Assembly (NCBI RefSeq): GCF_014698115.1
Contig: NZ_JACJSJ010000015.1
Coordinates: 1-64,000, forward strand
DNA from: Nostoc sp. FACHB-973
GTDB lineage: Bacteria; Cyanobacteriota; Cyanobacteriia; Cyanobacteriales; Nostocaceae
Length of the DNA: 64,000 nt
Direction of reading: 5' to 3'
Below the pieces are notes generated by a model, which worked only from the letters and a program-made list of their open reading frames with translations, did no database searches and was not told the DNA's origin. Positions within the stretch are counted from its first letter, which is position 1. The number at the start of each line of letters is the position of its first letter. A program made the position numbers and the translations under genes. Below, piece after piece: positions 41,631 to 51,400 of this stretch.

Positions 41631-42797
41631 TTATAATCGTTGCCAAGATAGTTCTTTTGTCTGTTTATCCCAATGCCAGCGTAATAAATTAGCAGTTTGC
41701 ACTGGAACAATTCCCGGTAAACCAATTGCTTGTCTAGGTGCATTGGTAGCTAATAAAATCGCACTTTCCACGTCACAAATTCCCCATCTTACCAAATTCT
41801 GCACTCCCACCAATAAAGGTAAAGTCGTTCCTGATAATGTGCCATCTGGCAATCGTGCAGTGCCGTTTTTGACTTCAATTTGCCGACTGTCCCAAGGATA
41901 CACCCCATCGGGTAATCCCAGAGGTGCAAGGGCATCGCTAACTAGAAACAGCCCCTTTTCTCCATCGCTGGCACGCAGTAAAATTTGCAGCATAGTAGGC
42001 GAAACATGCTCTCCATCCGCAATAAAACCACACATCACATCCGGATGGGTAATTGCTGCCCCTAATAACCCAGGTTCACGATGATGTAGTGGTGGCATAG
42101 CATTGAAAGCATGGGTTACCATTCTTGCACCTAGTTCAAAGGCGCGTTCTGCTTGGGCGGCTGTTGCTTGGGAATGTCCTAAACTAACGGTAATCCCCAA
42201 AGAACGCAAATATGGAATCACTTCGCCAGTGGGATCTAATTCTGGTGCTAAGGTGATAACTTTCACAACATGGGCATAATCTCCCAAAACCCGCTTTATT
42301 TCGTCAATTGTTAAGGGTAACAGGTACTCTGCTGGATGTGCGCCGCGCTTTTGGAAATTCAAAAATGGCCCTTCTAGATGTACTCCGAGAATTTTGGCGC
42401 ATGACCTCTCTTTTTCAGTAAAATGAGCAATAACTGCCAGCGATCGCTGAATATTTTCTATCGAAGTTGTGACAAGTGTCGGTAAAAATCCATCTACCCC
42501 TACATCCCACAAATATTGCGTTATTTTCTGAAGAAGATGAGCATTTTCACTTCTCAAATCAGGAAATGCCAATCCCAATGCACCGTTAATTTGCAAATCA
42601 ACGCCGCCTAGAGAAATCCAGTCACCTGCTACATTTAGTAGGGACGCACATCTGTGCGTCCCGACACCAACCTTACTCATTGGCAAAATTTGCTCAATTA
42701 TTCCCTCTTGATTAACCAACAGCATTTGCAAATCTTTGTATCCAGGCACTCTAGCATTGATAATTTCTAGGGCACTTTGTGTTGCTTGAGTCATCAT
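41631..42797 (-). CDS. nagA: N-acetylglucosamine-6-phosphate deacetylase
   Basis: Start set at MMTQATQSAL (42797); the longer frame begins in AAATCCA heptamer repeats. About 388 residues with NagA motifs: GVDLQINGALGLAFPDL (residues 66-82), GVHLEGPFLN with the metal-binding Glu, VSLGHSQATAAQAERAFELG, VTHAFNAMPPLHHREPG and LVSDALAPLG with the catalytic Asp. Deacetylates GlcNAc-6-P in amino-sugar recycling. A palindromic repeat interrupts the N-terminal region in frame. Divergent from purE by 77 bp. Confidence 0.93.
   Translation of the reverse strand: MMTQATQSALEIINARVPGYKDLQMLLVNQEGIIEQILPMSKVGVGTHRCASLLNVAGDWISLGGVDLQINGALGLAFPDLRSENAHLLQKITQYLWDVGVDGFLPTLVTTSIENIQRSLAVIAHFTEKERSCAKILGVHLEGPFLNFQKRGAHPAEYLLPLTIDEIKRVLGDYAHVVKVITLAPELDPTGEVIPYLRSLGITVSLGHSQATAAQAERAFELGARMVTHAFNAMPPLHHREPGLLGAAITHPDVMCGFIADGEHVSPTMLQILLRASDGEKGLFLVSDALAPLGLPDGVYPWDSRQIEVKNGTARLPDGTLSGTTLPLLVGVQNLVRWGICDVESAILLATNAPRQAIGLPGIVPVQTANLLRWHWDKQTKELSWQRL
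42641..42662. repeat. Palindromic repeat inside nagA
   Basis: A perfect 22-bp palindrome (GGGACGCACA followed by its complement) inside the coding frame; together with flanking bases it encodes VGTHRCASLL near residue 47. It resembles the dispersed palindromes in nearby intergenic DNA. The frame is kept. Confidence 0.7.
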
Positions 42798-42834
42798 GTT
42801 CGCGAGAATATAGCTAAATCTGATTCTAGATTGA

Positions 42835-42873
42835 ATCCAAAATCCAAAATCCAAAATCCAAAATCCAAAATTC
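42835..42873. repeat. AAATCCA heptamer repeat
   Basis: About five tandem AAATCCA units between nagA and purE, ending 2 bp before the purE ATG, and thus overlapping where the ribosome binding site would be. Confidence 0.85.
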
Positions 42874-42874
42874 T

Positions 42875-43393
42875 ATGACTCCTTTAGTTGGTATTATCAT
42901 GGGCAGCGATTCTGATTTGCCCACTATGAAAGACGCGATCGCAATTTGTGACGAATTTGGCGTTGAAAATGAAGTGGCGATCGTTTCTGCTCATCGTACC
43001 CCAGAACGCATGGTGGAATATGCTAAACTCGCACACCAACGCGGTATTAAGGTAATTATTGCTGGTGCGGGTGGTGCTGCTCATCTTCCCGGAATGGTAG
43101 CCTCTTTAACTCCCCTTCCTGTCATCGGTGTTCCTGTAGCCACTCGGAACCTGCAAGGACTAGATTCTTTGTATTCAATAGTACAAATGCCTGCTGGTAT
43201 TCCCGTAGCTACAGTGGCGATCGGTAATGCCAAAAATGCTGGGCTTTTAGCAGTACAAATACTCGCAACAGCACAACCAGAATTGTTAGAAAAAGTCCAA
43301 CAATACCGCCAAACCCTATGCGAATCGGTAATCGCCAAGCAAGCCAAACTAGAAAAACTCGGTTATGAGCAATATTTACAACAAATGTTCTAA
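42875..43393 (+). CDS. purE: N5-carboxyaminoimidazole ribonucleotide mutase
   Basis: 172 residues with the class I PurE signature: [14 protein letters not shown] (5-18), [14 protein letters not shown] (residues 37-50) with the catalytic His, [15 protein letters not shown] and [15 protein letters not shown]. It converts N5-CAIR to CAIR in purine synthesis. The length is normal for PurE. It is divergent from nagA, and no purK is in view. Confidence 0.95.
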   Translation: MTPLVGIIMGSDSDLPTMKDAIAICDEFGVENEVAIVSAHRTPERMVEYAKLAHQRGIKVIIAGAGGAAHLPGMVASLTPLPVIGVPVATRNLQGLDSLYSIVQMPAGIPVATVAIGNAKNAGLLAVQILATAQPELLEKVQQYRQTLCESVIAKQAKLEKLGYEQYLQQMF

Positions 43394-43639
43394 TAAATAC
43401 CGCACAGCACTGAGTTACATCAGCGGTAGCGGTGGATTCACTCCGTGCTGAATTGTAAACTTTACATTTACTGACTTTGAACACAGCCTTAAAGTAACAA
43501 ATAATTAATTATTTGTATAAAAATTTAAAAATATACAAACTTGTCCGACTCTGATCCCGGAAAATACTTATCCACAAAGGATATAGTTGCTTGATATTTT
43601 GCGTTAGGCGCTATGCTGCCATAGGGTAACGAAAAAAAT

Positions 43640-43653
43640 GTATTAACAGATAC
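43640..43653 (+). promoter_or_regulatory. Candidate NtcA box upstream of the first ammonium transporter
   Basis: GTATTAACAGATAC fits the NtcA consensus GTA-N8-TAC exactly. A possible -10 TAAATA starts at 43670, 16 bp later, somewhat closer than the usual spacing. The long 5' region (about 300 bp to the ATG) is typical of NtcA-controlled genes. The rest of 43394-43949 shows nothing else clear. Confidence 0.55.
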
Positions 43654-43949
43654 AGTTTTTTGGTTTGAGTAAATAGACAATCAGTCAAATTTATCCGTTT
43701 AGGCATAAATTTTTCAAGGGTACAACACGAAGTAATCTCATAATTTCTGTGGAAGAATGTTTATGTTTTTTCCTCAATCAGAGTTTTTGATATTAGAAAA
43801 AGTGTGTTCTCTAGAAAATAAATCACTGACACAGATAATGAGATAATTATTTTCCCAAAGCTTGGCTAAAACTTTGTAACCTCATACCTAACTAAAATAA
43901 CTAATTTCGCTAAATCTATTACCGCTTTTCCAGCAGGAAAAAGGAAGCA

Positions 43950-45410
43950 ATGAATAAGCATGTTCGACCCTGGCATCGCCTACTGGCGCTAGCTATCGGT
44001 TCAATGGTGTTTGCAGTTTTTGCCCCAACAATTGTCCAGGCGGCAGATCCTCCGACTGTTCAGTCTTTATCCGAAACAACAACGAAACTGCAAATTTCCA
44101 TTGATACTACCTGGGTACTAATCAGTGGGTTTTTAGTATTTTTCATGCAAACTGGCTTTGCCATGCTAGAAGCAGGTTTGATTCGGCAAAGAGGTGTAGT
44201 TAACGCCTTATTGGAAAACTTCATTGACGCTGCCGTAACCATTTTGGCATGGTGGGCGATCGGCTTTGGTATCGCCTTTGGTACGAGTGCTGGCGGTTTA
44301 TTTGGCATAGATACCTTCTTCCTCAGTCAGCTACCTGGTGCAGATGGTAGCTATCCATTGGGTGCGCCAGGTTCTAGCGCTGCCATCAACACCTATACCT
44401 TGTTCTTCTTCCAATTTGCTTTCGCTGCTACCGCCAGTACCATCACTACTGGTTCAATGGCCGGAAGAACAGATTTTATTGGTGACTTAATTTACAGTGC
44501 CATTATGGGGGCAATCAGCTACCCGATTATCGTTCACTGGGCTTGGAACTCCAACGGCTGGTTAGCCAAACTCAGTTATCATGACTTTGCTGGTAGTTCC
44601 GTTGTTCACACTGTGGGTGGTTGGACAGCACTGATTGGTGCCTATTTGCTTGGTCCCCGTCCTGGTCGTCCGGCATGGGGAACACTACCACCGGCACACA
44701 ACTTGGGGTTAGCGACTCTCGGAGCAATGATTTTATGGTTTGGCTGGTACGGGTTCAACCCTGGTTCAACTTTGGGAACAGGTACTCCTGGGTTAATTGG
44801 TTTAGTAACAATTAATACTACACTTGCCGCAGGAGCAGGAGCGCTATCAGCGATAATTTTCCAATATATTCGCACGGGTAAGTGGGATTTAGTTTATTGT
44901 CTCAACGGTTCACTAGCAGGATTAGTCGCAATTACAGCACCTTGTGCTTTTGTTGCTCCTTGGGCTTCGGTTTTGATTGGTTTAACAGGTGGTATTTTGG
45001 TGACGCTAGGAGTAGATTTAATTGAGTCATTGCACATTGATGACCCGGTGGGGGCTTTTGCCGTACACGGTATCAATGGCATGATGGGTACTCTCTCCGT
45101 TGGCTTCTTAGGTCAAGCAGAACTCACCTTGAATAAAAAAGCAGGGTTGTTTTTAGGCGGTGGCTTTGATTTGCTGGGTATACAACTTTTGGGGGTAGTA
45201 GCAATTGTAGTTTTCACCGTCGCCTTTAGCTTTTTGATGTTTGGTGGTCTAAAAGCCCTGGGACGCCTGCGCGTCGATCCCCAAGCCGATCGCATTGGTA
45301 TTGATGCTTATGAACACGGTGCGTCAGTATGGCCGGATGTTTATTCACTAGAAGAACAAGAAAAAAATCGCAATAAAACTCCAGAAGTCGGAGCTTTTGA
45401 AAGCGAATAG
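43950..45410 (+). CDS. amt: Ammonium transporter (Amt family)
   Basis: 486 residues: a signal-like N-terminus (ending IVQAADPP near residue 34) and about eleven membrane spans. Amt motifs: GFAMLEAGLIRQ, HDFAGSSVVHTVGGWTALIG with the first pore His, WFGWYGFNPGS and DDPVGAFAVHGINGMMGTL with the second pore His. It takes up ammonium in the plasma membrane. The C-terminal tail is long and charged. Second Amt gene follows at 46005, as in Anabaena where several amt genes are clustered. Confidence 0.93.
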   Translation: MNKHVRPWHRLLALAIGSMVFAVFAPTIVQAADPPTVQSLSETTTKLQISIDTTWVLISGFLVFFMQTGFAMLEAGLIRQRGVVNALLENFIDAAVTILAWWAIGFGIAFGTSAGGLFGIDTFFLSQLPGADGSYPLGAPGSSAAINTYTLFFFQFAFAATASTITTGSMAGRTDFIGDLIYSAIMGAISYPIIVHWAWNSNGWLAKLSYHDFAGSSVVHTVGGWTALIGAYLLGPRPGRPAWGTLPPAHNLGLATLGAMILWFGWYGFNPGSTLGTGTPGLIGLVTINTTLAAGAGALSAIIFQYIRTGKWDLVYCLNGSLAGLVAITAPCAFVAPWASVLIGLTGGILVTLGVDLIESLHIDDPVGAFAVHGINGMMGTLSVGFLGQAELTLNKKAGLFLGGGFDLLGIQLLGVVAIVVFTVAFSFLMFGGLKALGRLRVDPQADRIGIDAYEHGASVWPDVYSLEEQEKNRNKTPEVGAFESE

Positions 45411-45570
45411 ACCGAACAAACATACTTTTAGCTGAAAAACTGTCATTCTACGGTAGTTAAAGTGTATTGTGCAAATTGCTTAGCACTTAAATACCGTATT
45501 TTTTTCCCATTAGATAAACAATTTTGGGCAGTTTACCTGCAAAAATATGTTTATATTTTTGAAATATTGA

Positions 45571-45778
45571 AGAAGAATTCAGAAGTCAGAATTCAGGAGT
45601 CAGAATGAATCAGTGGGGGATTCAGACCCATCACTGATAGCGTAGCGTTAGCGAGTCCGCGAGCGTCTTGAAAACCACTAAAGATGCAGATTTAGTGGGG
45701 GTCTTAAACCCCTGGATTCATCCATCAGTCGCACAAAATTCATTCTGAATTCTGGCGACTGACGCCTCTATTCTGTTT
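45571..45778. repeat. Composite repeat between the ammonium transporters
   Basis: TTCAGAA-type heptamers at both ends (45575-45605, 45740-45778), and in the middle a GATAGCGTAGCGTTAGCGAG block with GC-rich palindromic character. The 594-bp gap (45411-46004) holds no gene; about 220 bp before the next ATG are AT-rich with no exact NtcA box. Confidence 0.65.
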
Positions 45779-46004
45779 CGATAAAGATTCAGTAAAGTAG
45801 ATTTGATTGTTTGAGAAAGAATATCTGAATTTATTAAAAAGATATAGGAAAAATATTTACAGATGTACAATTGTTTTTTACACTCCTACTAAGGTTATTT
45901 GATTTTCTGCTTTGGAAACAACTGGTCTCAAGGAAAAATATCAAAAACTAGTGTATTTCAGTTCTGGCTTAAGTTATTTCCTGTTTTGATCGATGCTTTG
46001 AAGG

Positions 46005-47582
46005 ATGATGTTCAAATTCATGTACAAACAAAAATCGAACCCAAAAAGAAGGCATCTATCTGTAAGAAATTACAGAGAATTTGCACAATCAAACTCAAAA
46101 GTCAATAGATTCTATTTAGCAATTAAGCGACTTACTCCCAGTTGGCAAGCCTGCTTACCTTTAGCCTGTCTGATTGTATTGGGTTGGGGTTATGCCGCAG
46201 TTGCCCAAACACCAGCTGCCGGCCCGACCACAGCAGAACTCAAAGTTGCTATTGATACCCTGTGGGTTGCGATCGCTGCCTTTTTGGTATTCTTCATGAA
46301 TGCTGGTTTTTGTATGTTAGAAACTGGCTTCTGTCGCCAGAAAAATGCAGTCAACGTTCTTGCTAAAAACTTGATTGTCTTTGCTCTGGCCACCGTTGCT
46401 TTTTGGGCAATTGGTTTTGGCTTAATGTTCGGCGATGGCAACGACTTCATTGGCTTGAATGGATTTTTCCTAGCAGGAGCAGATAACAGTCCCGCCACAG
46501 GAGAAGCTTATCAAGGTGTCTTCGATGGTATTAGTTGGCCTGGTGTACCCCTGGCTGCCAAATTTTTATTCCAGCTAGTATTTGCAGGGACAGCAGCAAC
46601 AATTGTTTCTGGCGCAGTAGCTGAAAGAATTAAGTTTGTTGACTTCCTCATTTTCAGCCTCTTACTCGTAGGTATTGCCTACCCCATCACCGGACACTGG
46701 ATTTGGGGAGCTGGCTGGCTAGCCGACAAAGGCTTTTGGGATTTTGCTGGTTCTACGGTGGTTCACTCCGTAGGTGGCTGGGCAGCTTTAATGGGAGCAG
46801 CATTTCTCGGTCCCCGCATTGGTAAATATCAAGACAAGCAAGTTGTTGCCCTACCAGGTCACAACATGAGTATTGCCACCTTGGGTTGTTTAATTCTTTG
46901 GTTGGGTTGGTTTGGTTTCAACCCCGGTTCTGTAATGGCTGCCGATCCTAGTGCAATTACCCACATTGCTTTAACAACCAACATGGCTGGCGCAGTCGGT
47001 GGTATTGCCGCTACAGTTACAGCTTGGCTTTACTTAGGTAAGCCAGACCTGTCAATGATTATCAATGGTATTTTGGCTGGCTTAGTTGGAATTACAGCGG
47101 CTTGTGCCTACGTTAGTATCGGCAGTGCTTTCATCATTGGCTTGATTGCTGGAGTCATCGTAGTTTTCTCCGTCACATTCTTTGACAAACTTGGTATTGA
47201 TGACCCAGTGGGAGCTACCTCAGTTCACCTAGTTTGCGGTATCTGGGGAACTCTAGCAGTTGGTTTGTGGTCTGTCGGTCCTGGTGTTTACTCCTGGTAT
47301 GGTGAGGCACTTGGCCCAGCAAAAGGTCTATTTGCAGGTGGTGGATTTGGACAGTTAGGTGTTCAATTGCTCGGTGTTATCTCAGTGGGCGGCATCACTG
47401 TTTTACTCAGTAGTATTTTTTGGTTAGTACTGAAAGCTACTTTAGGTATCAGAGTATCCACAGAAGAGGAATTAGAAGGTTTAGATATCGGTGAACACGG
47501 TATGGAAGCTTACAGCGGATTCCTCAAAGAAGGTGATGCAACTGCATTTTCTGAAGGACAAAGTTCAATTGGAAAATTTTGA
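46005..47582 (+). CDS. amt: Ammonium transporter (Amt family), second copy
   Basis: 525 residues. The N-terminal 45 residues are basic, then a signal-type hydrophobic segment ([20 protein letters not shown], about residues 49-68). Amt motifs: [56 protein letters not shown] and [19 protein letters not shown]. An inner-membrane ammonium channel, distinct in N-terminus and loop sequences from its neighbour. Either of the internal Met codons at 46008 or 46020 could be the real start. Confidence 0.93.
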   Translation: MMFKFMYKQKSNPKRRHLSVRNYREFAQSNSKVNRFYLAIKRLTPSWQACLPLACLIVLGWGYAAVAQTPAAGPTTAELKVAIDTLWVAIAAFLVFFMNAGFCMLETGFCRQKNAVNVLAKNLIVFALATVAFWAIGFGLMFGDGNDFIGLNGFFLAGADNSPATGEAYQGVFDGISWPGVPLAAKFLFQLVFAGTAATIVSGAVAERIKFVDFLIFSLLLVGIAYPITGHWIWGAGWLADKGFWDFAGSTVVHSVGGWAALMGAAFLGPRIGKYQDKQVVALPGHNMSIATLGCLILWLGWFGFNPGSVMAADPSAITHIALTTNMAGAVGGIAATVTAWLYLGKPDLSMIINGILAGLVGITAACAYVSIGSAFIIGLIAGVIVVFSVTFFDKLGIDDPVGATSVHLVCGIWGTLAVGLWSVGPGVYSWYGEALGPAKGLFAGGGFGQLGVQLLGVISVGGITVLLSSIFWLVLKATLGIRVSTEEELEGLDIGEHGMEAYSGFLKEGDATAFSEGQSSIGKF

Positions 47583-47622
47583 CCTCTCCCCTGAACTAAA
47601 GGCGAAGGGATTCTAAACTGTT

Positions 47623-47662
47623 GCTACGAGGTGCGTATCGGTGTCGCACCTCGTAGCTTTTT
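47623..47662 (+). terminator. Rho-independent terminator after the second amt
   Basis: GCTACGAGGTGCG and CGCACCTCGTAGC form a 13-bp perfect stem with a 9-nt loop followed by five T. Confidence 0.85.
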
Positions 47663-47738
47663 AGTCCCAATGGACGATATAAAAACTTGTTTTAAATAAA
47701 AAAGCGGTAGCGAGTATTTTCGAGTCGCGTCTGAATAT

Positions 47739-47827
47739 TAGACCTCTTGCATAAATATTTTTTGTTTCACGCAGAGGCGCAGAGTCGCAGAGAAGAGAAC
47801 GCAAAGAAAGACTTTTGCAAGAGGTCT
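47739..47827. repeat. MITE-like element with 12-bp terminal inverted repeats
   Basis: AGACCTCTTGCA (47739-47750) and TGCAAGAGGTCT (47816-47827) are perfect inverted ends of an 89-bp non-coding sequence with an internal GCAGAGGCGCAGAG part. Likely a miniature element mobilised in trans. Confidence 0.75.
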
Positions 47828-47888
47828 ATTGGTTAAAAGCGAGTGGAATGGTGGGCGAAAAAAATTCAAATATTCTCGCCTTCAAACT

Positions 47889-48974
47889 CTATCGCTTTAT
47901 GGGTAGAGTATTCACCAATTCTGAATTCTGTATTCTGACTCCTGTTTTATTACTGCCCAACGTTTCATCGATCGCTATCATTAACAACTCTGTTAAAGGG
48001 ATTCCTGCTGCTTTGGCCATAGAGGAAATCACGCTTTTGGGGGCAAAAGAACAATACAACCCAGCTTCTAAAAACCAAGGTTGTCCCTCTGGGTCGATAC
48101 GGAAGTCAAATAAACTGTAGTGGCGACAGCCTAAAGCTTGATGACACTTCTTAGCCACTTGCTGAACCTTTTGGGTGATCGGGTCATTAGGGTCTACAAT
48201 CCAAGCCCTAGTTTTATCTTTAGCCATCAAATGCAAGCTGCCATCCTCCGTTTTTTGGAGTTTGTCAGCATAGGTGCGGATGGGTTTTTCGTCAGGGTCA
48301 ACCAGATACTCTTCAAGAGGTAAACCGATTAACTCCCCGTCTTTAACAATGATGCCGCATCTGACTTCTCGACCGAGTTCGATGAATGCTTCTACAATCA
48401 CCTCCGAAGCATATTCAAATGCTTTTTTCAAAGCAGCGTCATACTCGGAAGCATCTTTAACTAAAGTCACCCCTAGCGAGTTGTCCGAACTTGCGGGTTT
48501 GATGACTACCGGAGGTGTAATTGTCGGAACATCTCCCTGGCGCAGCAGTTCTCCACGAGGCACTTTCACCCCTGCTGCTTCCACAATTGCTTTAGCTTTT
48601 GCTTTGTGAGCTGCTATTGCCATGAGATCCGGAGTATTGCCTACGTAAGGAATCTTCAGCAGGTCGAATAGGGCGCGGTAGTGAGTCATCCCAGGGATAC
48701 AAAACATTTGTGGTAACATAACGTCAATGTTTTGTGCCGTTATCAACTCTATGGCATCAGACACAGAAATCGGTTTAGCCTGAGCAATATCTTCTCGACT
48801 CAGAGAGCGAGGAAATCGCCACTGGCGATCGGGTGTGATGTATGCAATCTGAAAATCATAGCGCGATCGCTCTGCCGTTGCTGCCAAACAATCTTCGGCG
48901 TAAAGGCGTGACAAATCACAGTAAAAATTATCCTGTGCAGAACCAACTAAATGAAGGATACGAAGTACTGACAT
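47889..48974 (-). CDS. mysD: MysD, D-Ala-D-Ala ligase-like MAA ligase
   Basis: 361 residues of the ATP-grasp D-Ala-D-Ala ligase type: PYVGNTPDLMAIAAHKAKAK, PPVVIKPASSDNSLGVTLVK (ATP-binding), EVIVEAFIELGREVRCGI and FDFRIDPEGQPWFLEAG near the metal site. In the MAA pathway MysD links an amino acid (Ser or Thr) to mycosporine-glycine, giving shinorine or porphyra-334. It follows mysC on the same strand. The C-terminal 16 residues (VRIQNSELVNTLPIKR) come from a dispersed heptamer repeat and so are probably not conserved. Confidence 0.92.
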   Translation of the reverse strand: MSVLRILHLVGSAQDNFYCDLSRLYAEDCLAATAERSRYDFQIAYITPDRQWRFPRSLSREDIAQAKPISVSDAIELITAQNIDVMLPQMFCIPGMTHYRALFDLLKIPYVGNTPDLMAIAAHKAKAKAIVEAAGVKVPRGELLRQGDVPTITPPVVIKPASSDNSLGVTLVKDASEYDAALKKAFEYASEVIVEAFIELGREVRCGIIVKDGELIGLPLEEYLVDPDEKPIRTYADKLQKTEDGSLHLMAKDKTRAWIVDPNDPITQKVQQVAKKCHQALGCRHYSLFDFRIDPEGQPWFLEAGLYCSFAPKSVISSMAKAAGIPLTELLMIAIDETLGSNKTGVRIQNSELVNTLPIKR

Positions 48975-49024
48975 GATTCATGTTCCTATTTAAAACATTG
49001 CACAGACACGCAGGATAATTTATC

Positions 49025-49134
49025 TCACGCAGAGACGCTCCAGGCGCGGAGAGAATCAAGAGTATTTCACCCCTTGTTTGTACACGCCAAAAAATCATTC
49101 TCTTCTCCTCTGCGCCTGGAGCGCCTCTGCGTGA
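49025..49134. repeat. Large inverted repeat between mysC and mysD
   Basis: Imperfect about 30-bp arms: TCACGCAGAGACGCTCCAGG (49025-49044) opposite CTGGAGCGCCTCTGCGTGA (49116-49134), enclosing about 50 bp. It lies in the 188-bp gap of the mys operon and could be a terminator, attenuator or processing site, or simply a MITE. Confidence 0.7.
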
Positions 49135-49162
49135 CACTAAATCATTTTCCTCAGCCTCAGTG

Positions 49163-50557
49163 CTAATCTCCCCCTAATTCGACTAATTTCCCGATATTGA
49201 AATCTATGCGTGTCCAGCCTTTGAGCCGACGTAAATTATCGATCAAGAGTAAAGGAATTTGCCAATGATGCACCATTAAAAACGGTAAGGGATCATCTGA
49301 TTTATAAATTGCATCAGTTCCCCGCCAAATATTTGCAATCCATTTTTTCAATTGTGTGAAAGAACGGATGCCAGTCAAACGCCAGACTTCATGATAAGTC
49401 CAATAGGTCGGTTTACTCGTTGGCAATGGCTGTAATGTTTCAGCCATTGGTTCTTTATCAAGGTAGGCTTGGGCAACTTTGGGATGATCGTAAAAAGTAG
49501 TAATTGCAGAGTGTGTGCGGGGATTACACTCAATGGCGTAAACTCTGCCATCCTCAGCTTGAATGAAGTCAAAAGAAATCTGTCCTGTAAGTTTCAGTTC
49601 TTTGACAAAATGCCTTACCCATTCCCTGATTTGGGAATTTTCAACGTTTTCATAGTTGACTTGAAAGGCTGAAGATTCACAGCAGCAGTGCAATCGTAAT
49701 TCACCATCCCGGACGGTGCTATGGGTACAAAATTCCTTCCCAGGAATAAATTCTTGCATAATCCAAGGCTTTTCCGGGCTGATTGGCAAGCTTCTAACGA
49801 ATGCAGCTGTTTCTTCAGGGGTGGCGCAGGGAAGCTTGGTTAAGTCTAAACGTCGTACTGAATCGTAAGGAATACTCTTGAGGATATATTTGCGAGATTC
49901 CTGGGAGAAGTCGAAATTTAGAACTTGTTCGGCAGAGGTAATTTTGAAAGATTTAGGTGCTGATAAACCAAGCGATCGCGCTGTTTGGGCAAAGGCAAAT
50001 TTATCATCCAATTTCTGGGTAACATCTGCATCAAAGTGAAATACTTCACAGTATTCCGACAGCAATGGTTTAGCCAGAGAATCGTAGTAGCTACCCAATG
50101 GACTGGTGACAGGAATATAGACATCAATATTTTCTTGTTTGATGATGTCTATCAAAGCCTGAGTATAGCGTTCTGGATTTTCTTGGGGCGCAGGAACAGT
50201 ATAAAACTTATCCACAGCTTGGGAAAATCGATGCCCAGACAGCCAATATTTGTGGGTTTCTACCAGCACAACTTTGTGTCCAGCAGCATGGAATGACCGC
50301 GCTAGTTGTAAAGCTTTAGTCATTTTGCCCCCACTAATTAATATATTTTTGGGGTTTGCGGCTTTGGTAGCTGAATGTTGAAAATGACGGAATAAATTAT
50401 ACCACAACAAAGTTACTACAACGATGGTGGCATTGATTGGCAGTGCTAATAACAGCAACGCCAAAGTCAAAATGTTTTGGATAATTACGGCTATTTTTGT
50501 CTCTACAGCAAGAGACGGTATAGCAGGTGAAGAAGAAACAGAAATAGATTGTGCCAT
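49163..50557 (-). CDS. mysC: MysC, ATP-grasp ligase for mycosporine-glycine
   Basis: 464 residues from ATG 50557; a TTG two codons earlier is in frame. An N-terminal membrane-like segment (ILTLALLLLALPINATIVVV, about residues 28-47) precedes the ATP-grasp domain: ILISGGKMTKALQLARSFHA, YIPVTSPLGSYYD, YILKSIPYD, PWIMQEFIPGKEFCTHS and YAIECNPRTHSAITTF. MysC joins glycine to 4-deoxygadusol. The short MysB-MysC spacing supports one operon. Confidence 0.92.
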   Translation of the reverse strand: MAQSISVSSSPAIPSLAVETKIAVIIQNILTLALLLLALPINATIVVVTLLWYNLFRHFQHSATKAANPKNILISGGKMTKALQLARSFHAAGHKVVLVETHKYWLSGHRFSQAVDKFYTVPAPQENPERYTQALIDIIKQENIDVYIPVTSPLGSYYDSLAKPLLSEYCEVFHFDADVTQKLDDKFAFAQTARSLGLSAPKSFKITSAEQVLNFDFSQESRKYILKSIPYDSVRRLDLTKLPCATPEETAAFVRSLPISPEKPWIMQEFIPGKEFCTHSTVRDGELRLHCCCESSAFQVNYENVENSQIREWVRHFVKELKLTGQISFDFIQAEDGRVYAIECNPRTHSAITTFYDHPKVAQAYLDKEPMAETLQPLPTSKPTYWTYHEVWRLTGIRSFTQLKKWIANIWRGTDAIYKSDDPLPFLMVHHWQIPLLLIDNLRRLKGWTRIDFNIGKLVELGGD

Positions 50558-50563
50558 AGTCAA

Positions 50564-51400
50564 TCAGGCAGTTCTGCGGATAATCGTCAAGCCATCTCGT
50601 AGGGGTAATATTACCTGTTCTACGCGGGGGTCGAGTGCTACGGCACGATTAAATTGAGCGATCGCTTCGCCGTTGGCAGTGCGTTGTTGTCCAGGTAAAT
50701 AAACCTCTCCTTGCAGGAGTGTGTTATCTACACAAATAAATCCTGACGGTGCTAGCAAATTAGTATCTAGCAATGTTTGGAAGTAGGTTATGTACTCCTT
50801 TTTATCTGCGTCAATAAACACTAGATCGAATGATTCTCCAGCGGCTACCAACTTATCTAAGGTTTGCAGAGCCGATCCTAATTCCACCCGGATTTTTTTA
50901 CCATCAGGAGATTGATCAAAAGCTGCTTGTCCAACTTCTGCGGCAAAGGGATCTACTTCGCAGGCGACTAGTACTCCGTCTATAGGTAATGCCTCTGCCA
51001 TTGCTAGTGCAGAATAACCTGTGAACATCCCTATCTCTAATACTCTTTTAGCCTTGATCATGTGAACAAACATTTTCAGGGTTTGTCCTTCTACATGACC
51101 AGATAACATCTCTTGTTCTAGAGGTCGTACTGTTGTGCCTTCACTAAAGTGTTCTTGCCAGGCTTCTGTGGATGTTTTTTCGGCAAGTGCAGTTAAAGCG
51201 GCTGATTCAGGGGTCGTATATTCTTCCAAGTAAGGATCTAAACCAGCTGCCAAACGCCATGCTTCATTGAGGTTAGCGACTAACTCCGCAGGTAAATCTG
51301 TGCGTTGGTTAATCTCTTGGACAACAGCTTCTAACTTCTTGGCTAAGATTCCTACCGGTGTGACTGGTCTAGCTGTGGGTTTGGTAATTGTAGTAGACAT
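50564..51400 (-). CDS. mysB: MysB, O-methyltransferase of MAA synthesis
   Basis: 278 residues, class I SAM-dependent O-methyltransferase of the caffeoyl-CoA type: VLEIGMFTGYSALAMAEALP (SAM motif, about residues 137-156), VACEVDPFAAEVGQAAFDQS, FDLVFIDADKKEYITYF with the acidic ligand and FICVDNTLLQGEVYLPG. It methylates demethyl-4-deoxygadusol to 4-deoxygadusol. Its ATG overlaps the mysA stop by one base. Confidence 0.93.
   Translation of the reverse strand: MSTTITKPTARPVTPVGILAKKLEAVVQEINQRTDLPAELVANLNEAWRLAAGLDPYLEEYTTPESAALTALAEKTSTEAWQEHFSEGTTVRPLEQEMLSGHVEGQTLKMFVHMIKAKRVLEIGMFTGYSALAMAEALPIDGVLVACEVDPFAAEVGQAAFDQSPDGKKIRVELGSALQTLDKLVAAGESFDLVFIDADKKEYITYFQTLLDTNLLAPSGFICVDNTLLQGEVYLPGQQRTANGEAIAQFNRAVALDPRVEQVILPLRDGLTIIRRTA

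Noticed and set aside
45780-46004. NtcA box before the second amt gene
   Set aside because: GTACAATTGTTTTTTAC has the wrong spacing (11 nt) and no other GTA-N8-TAC was found.
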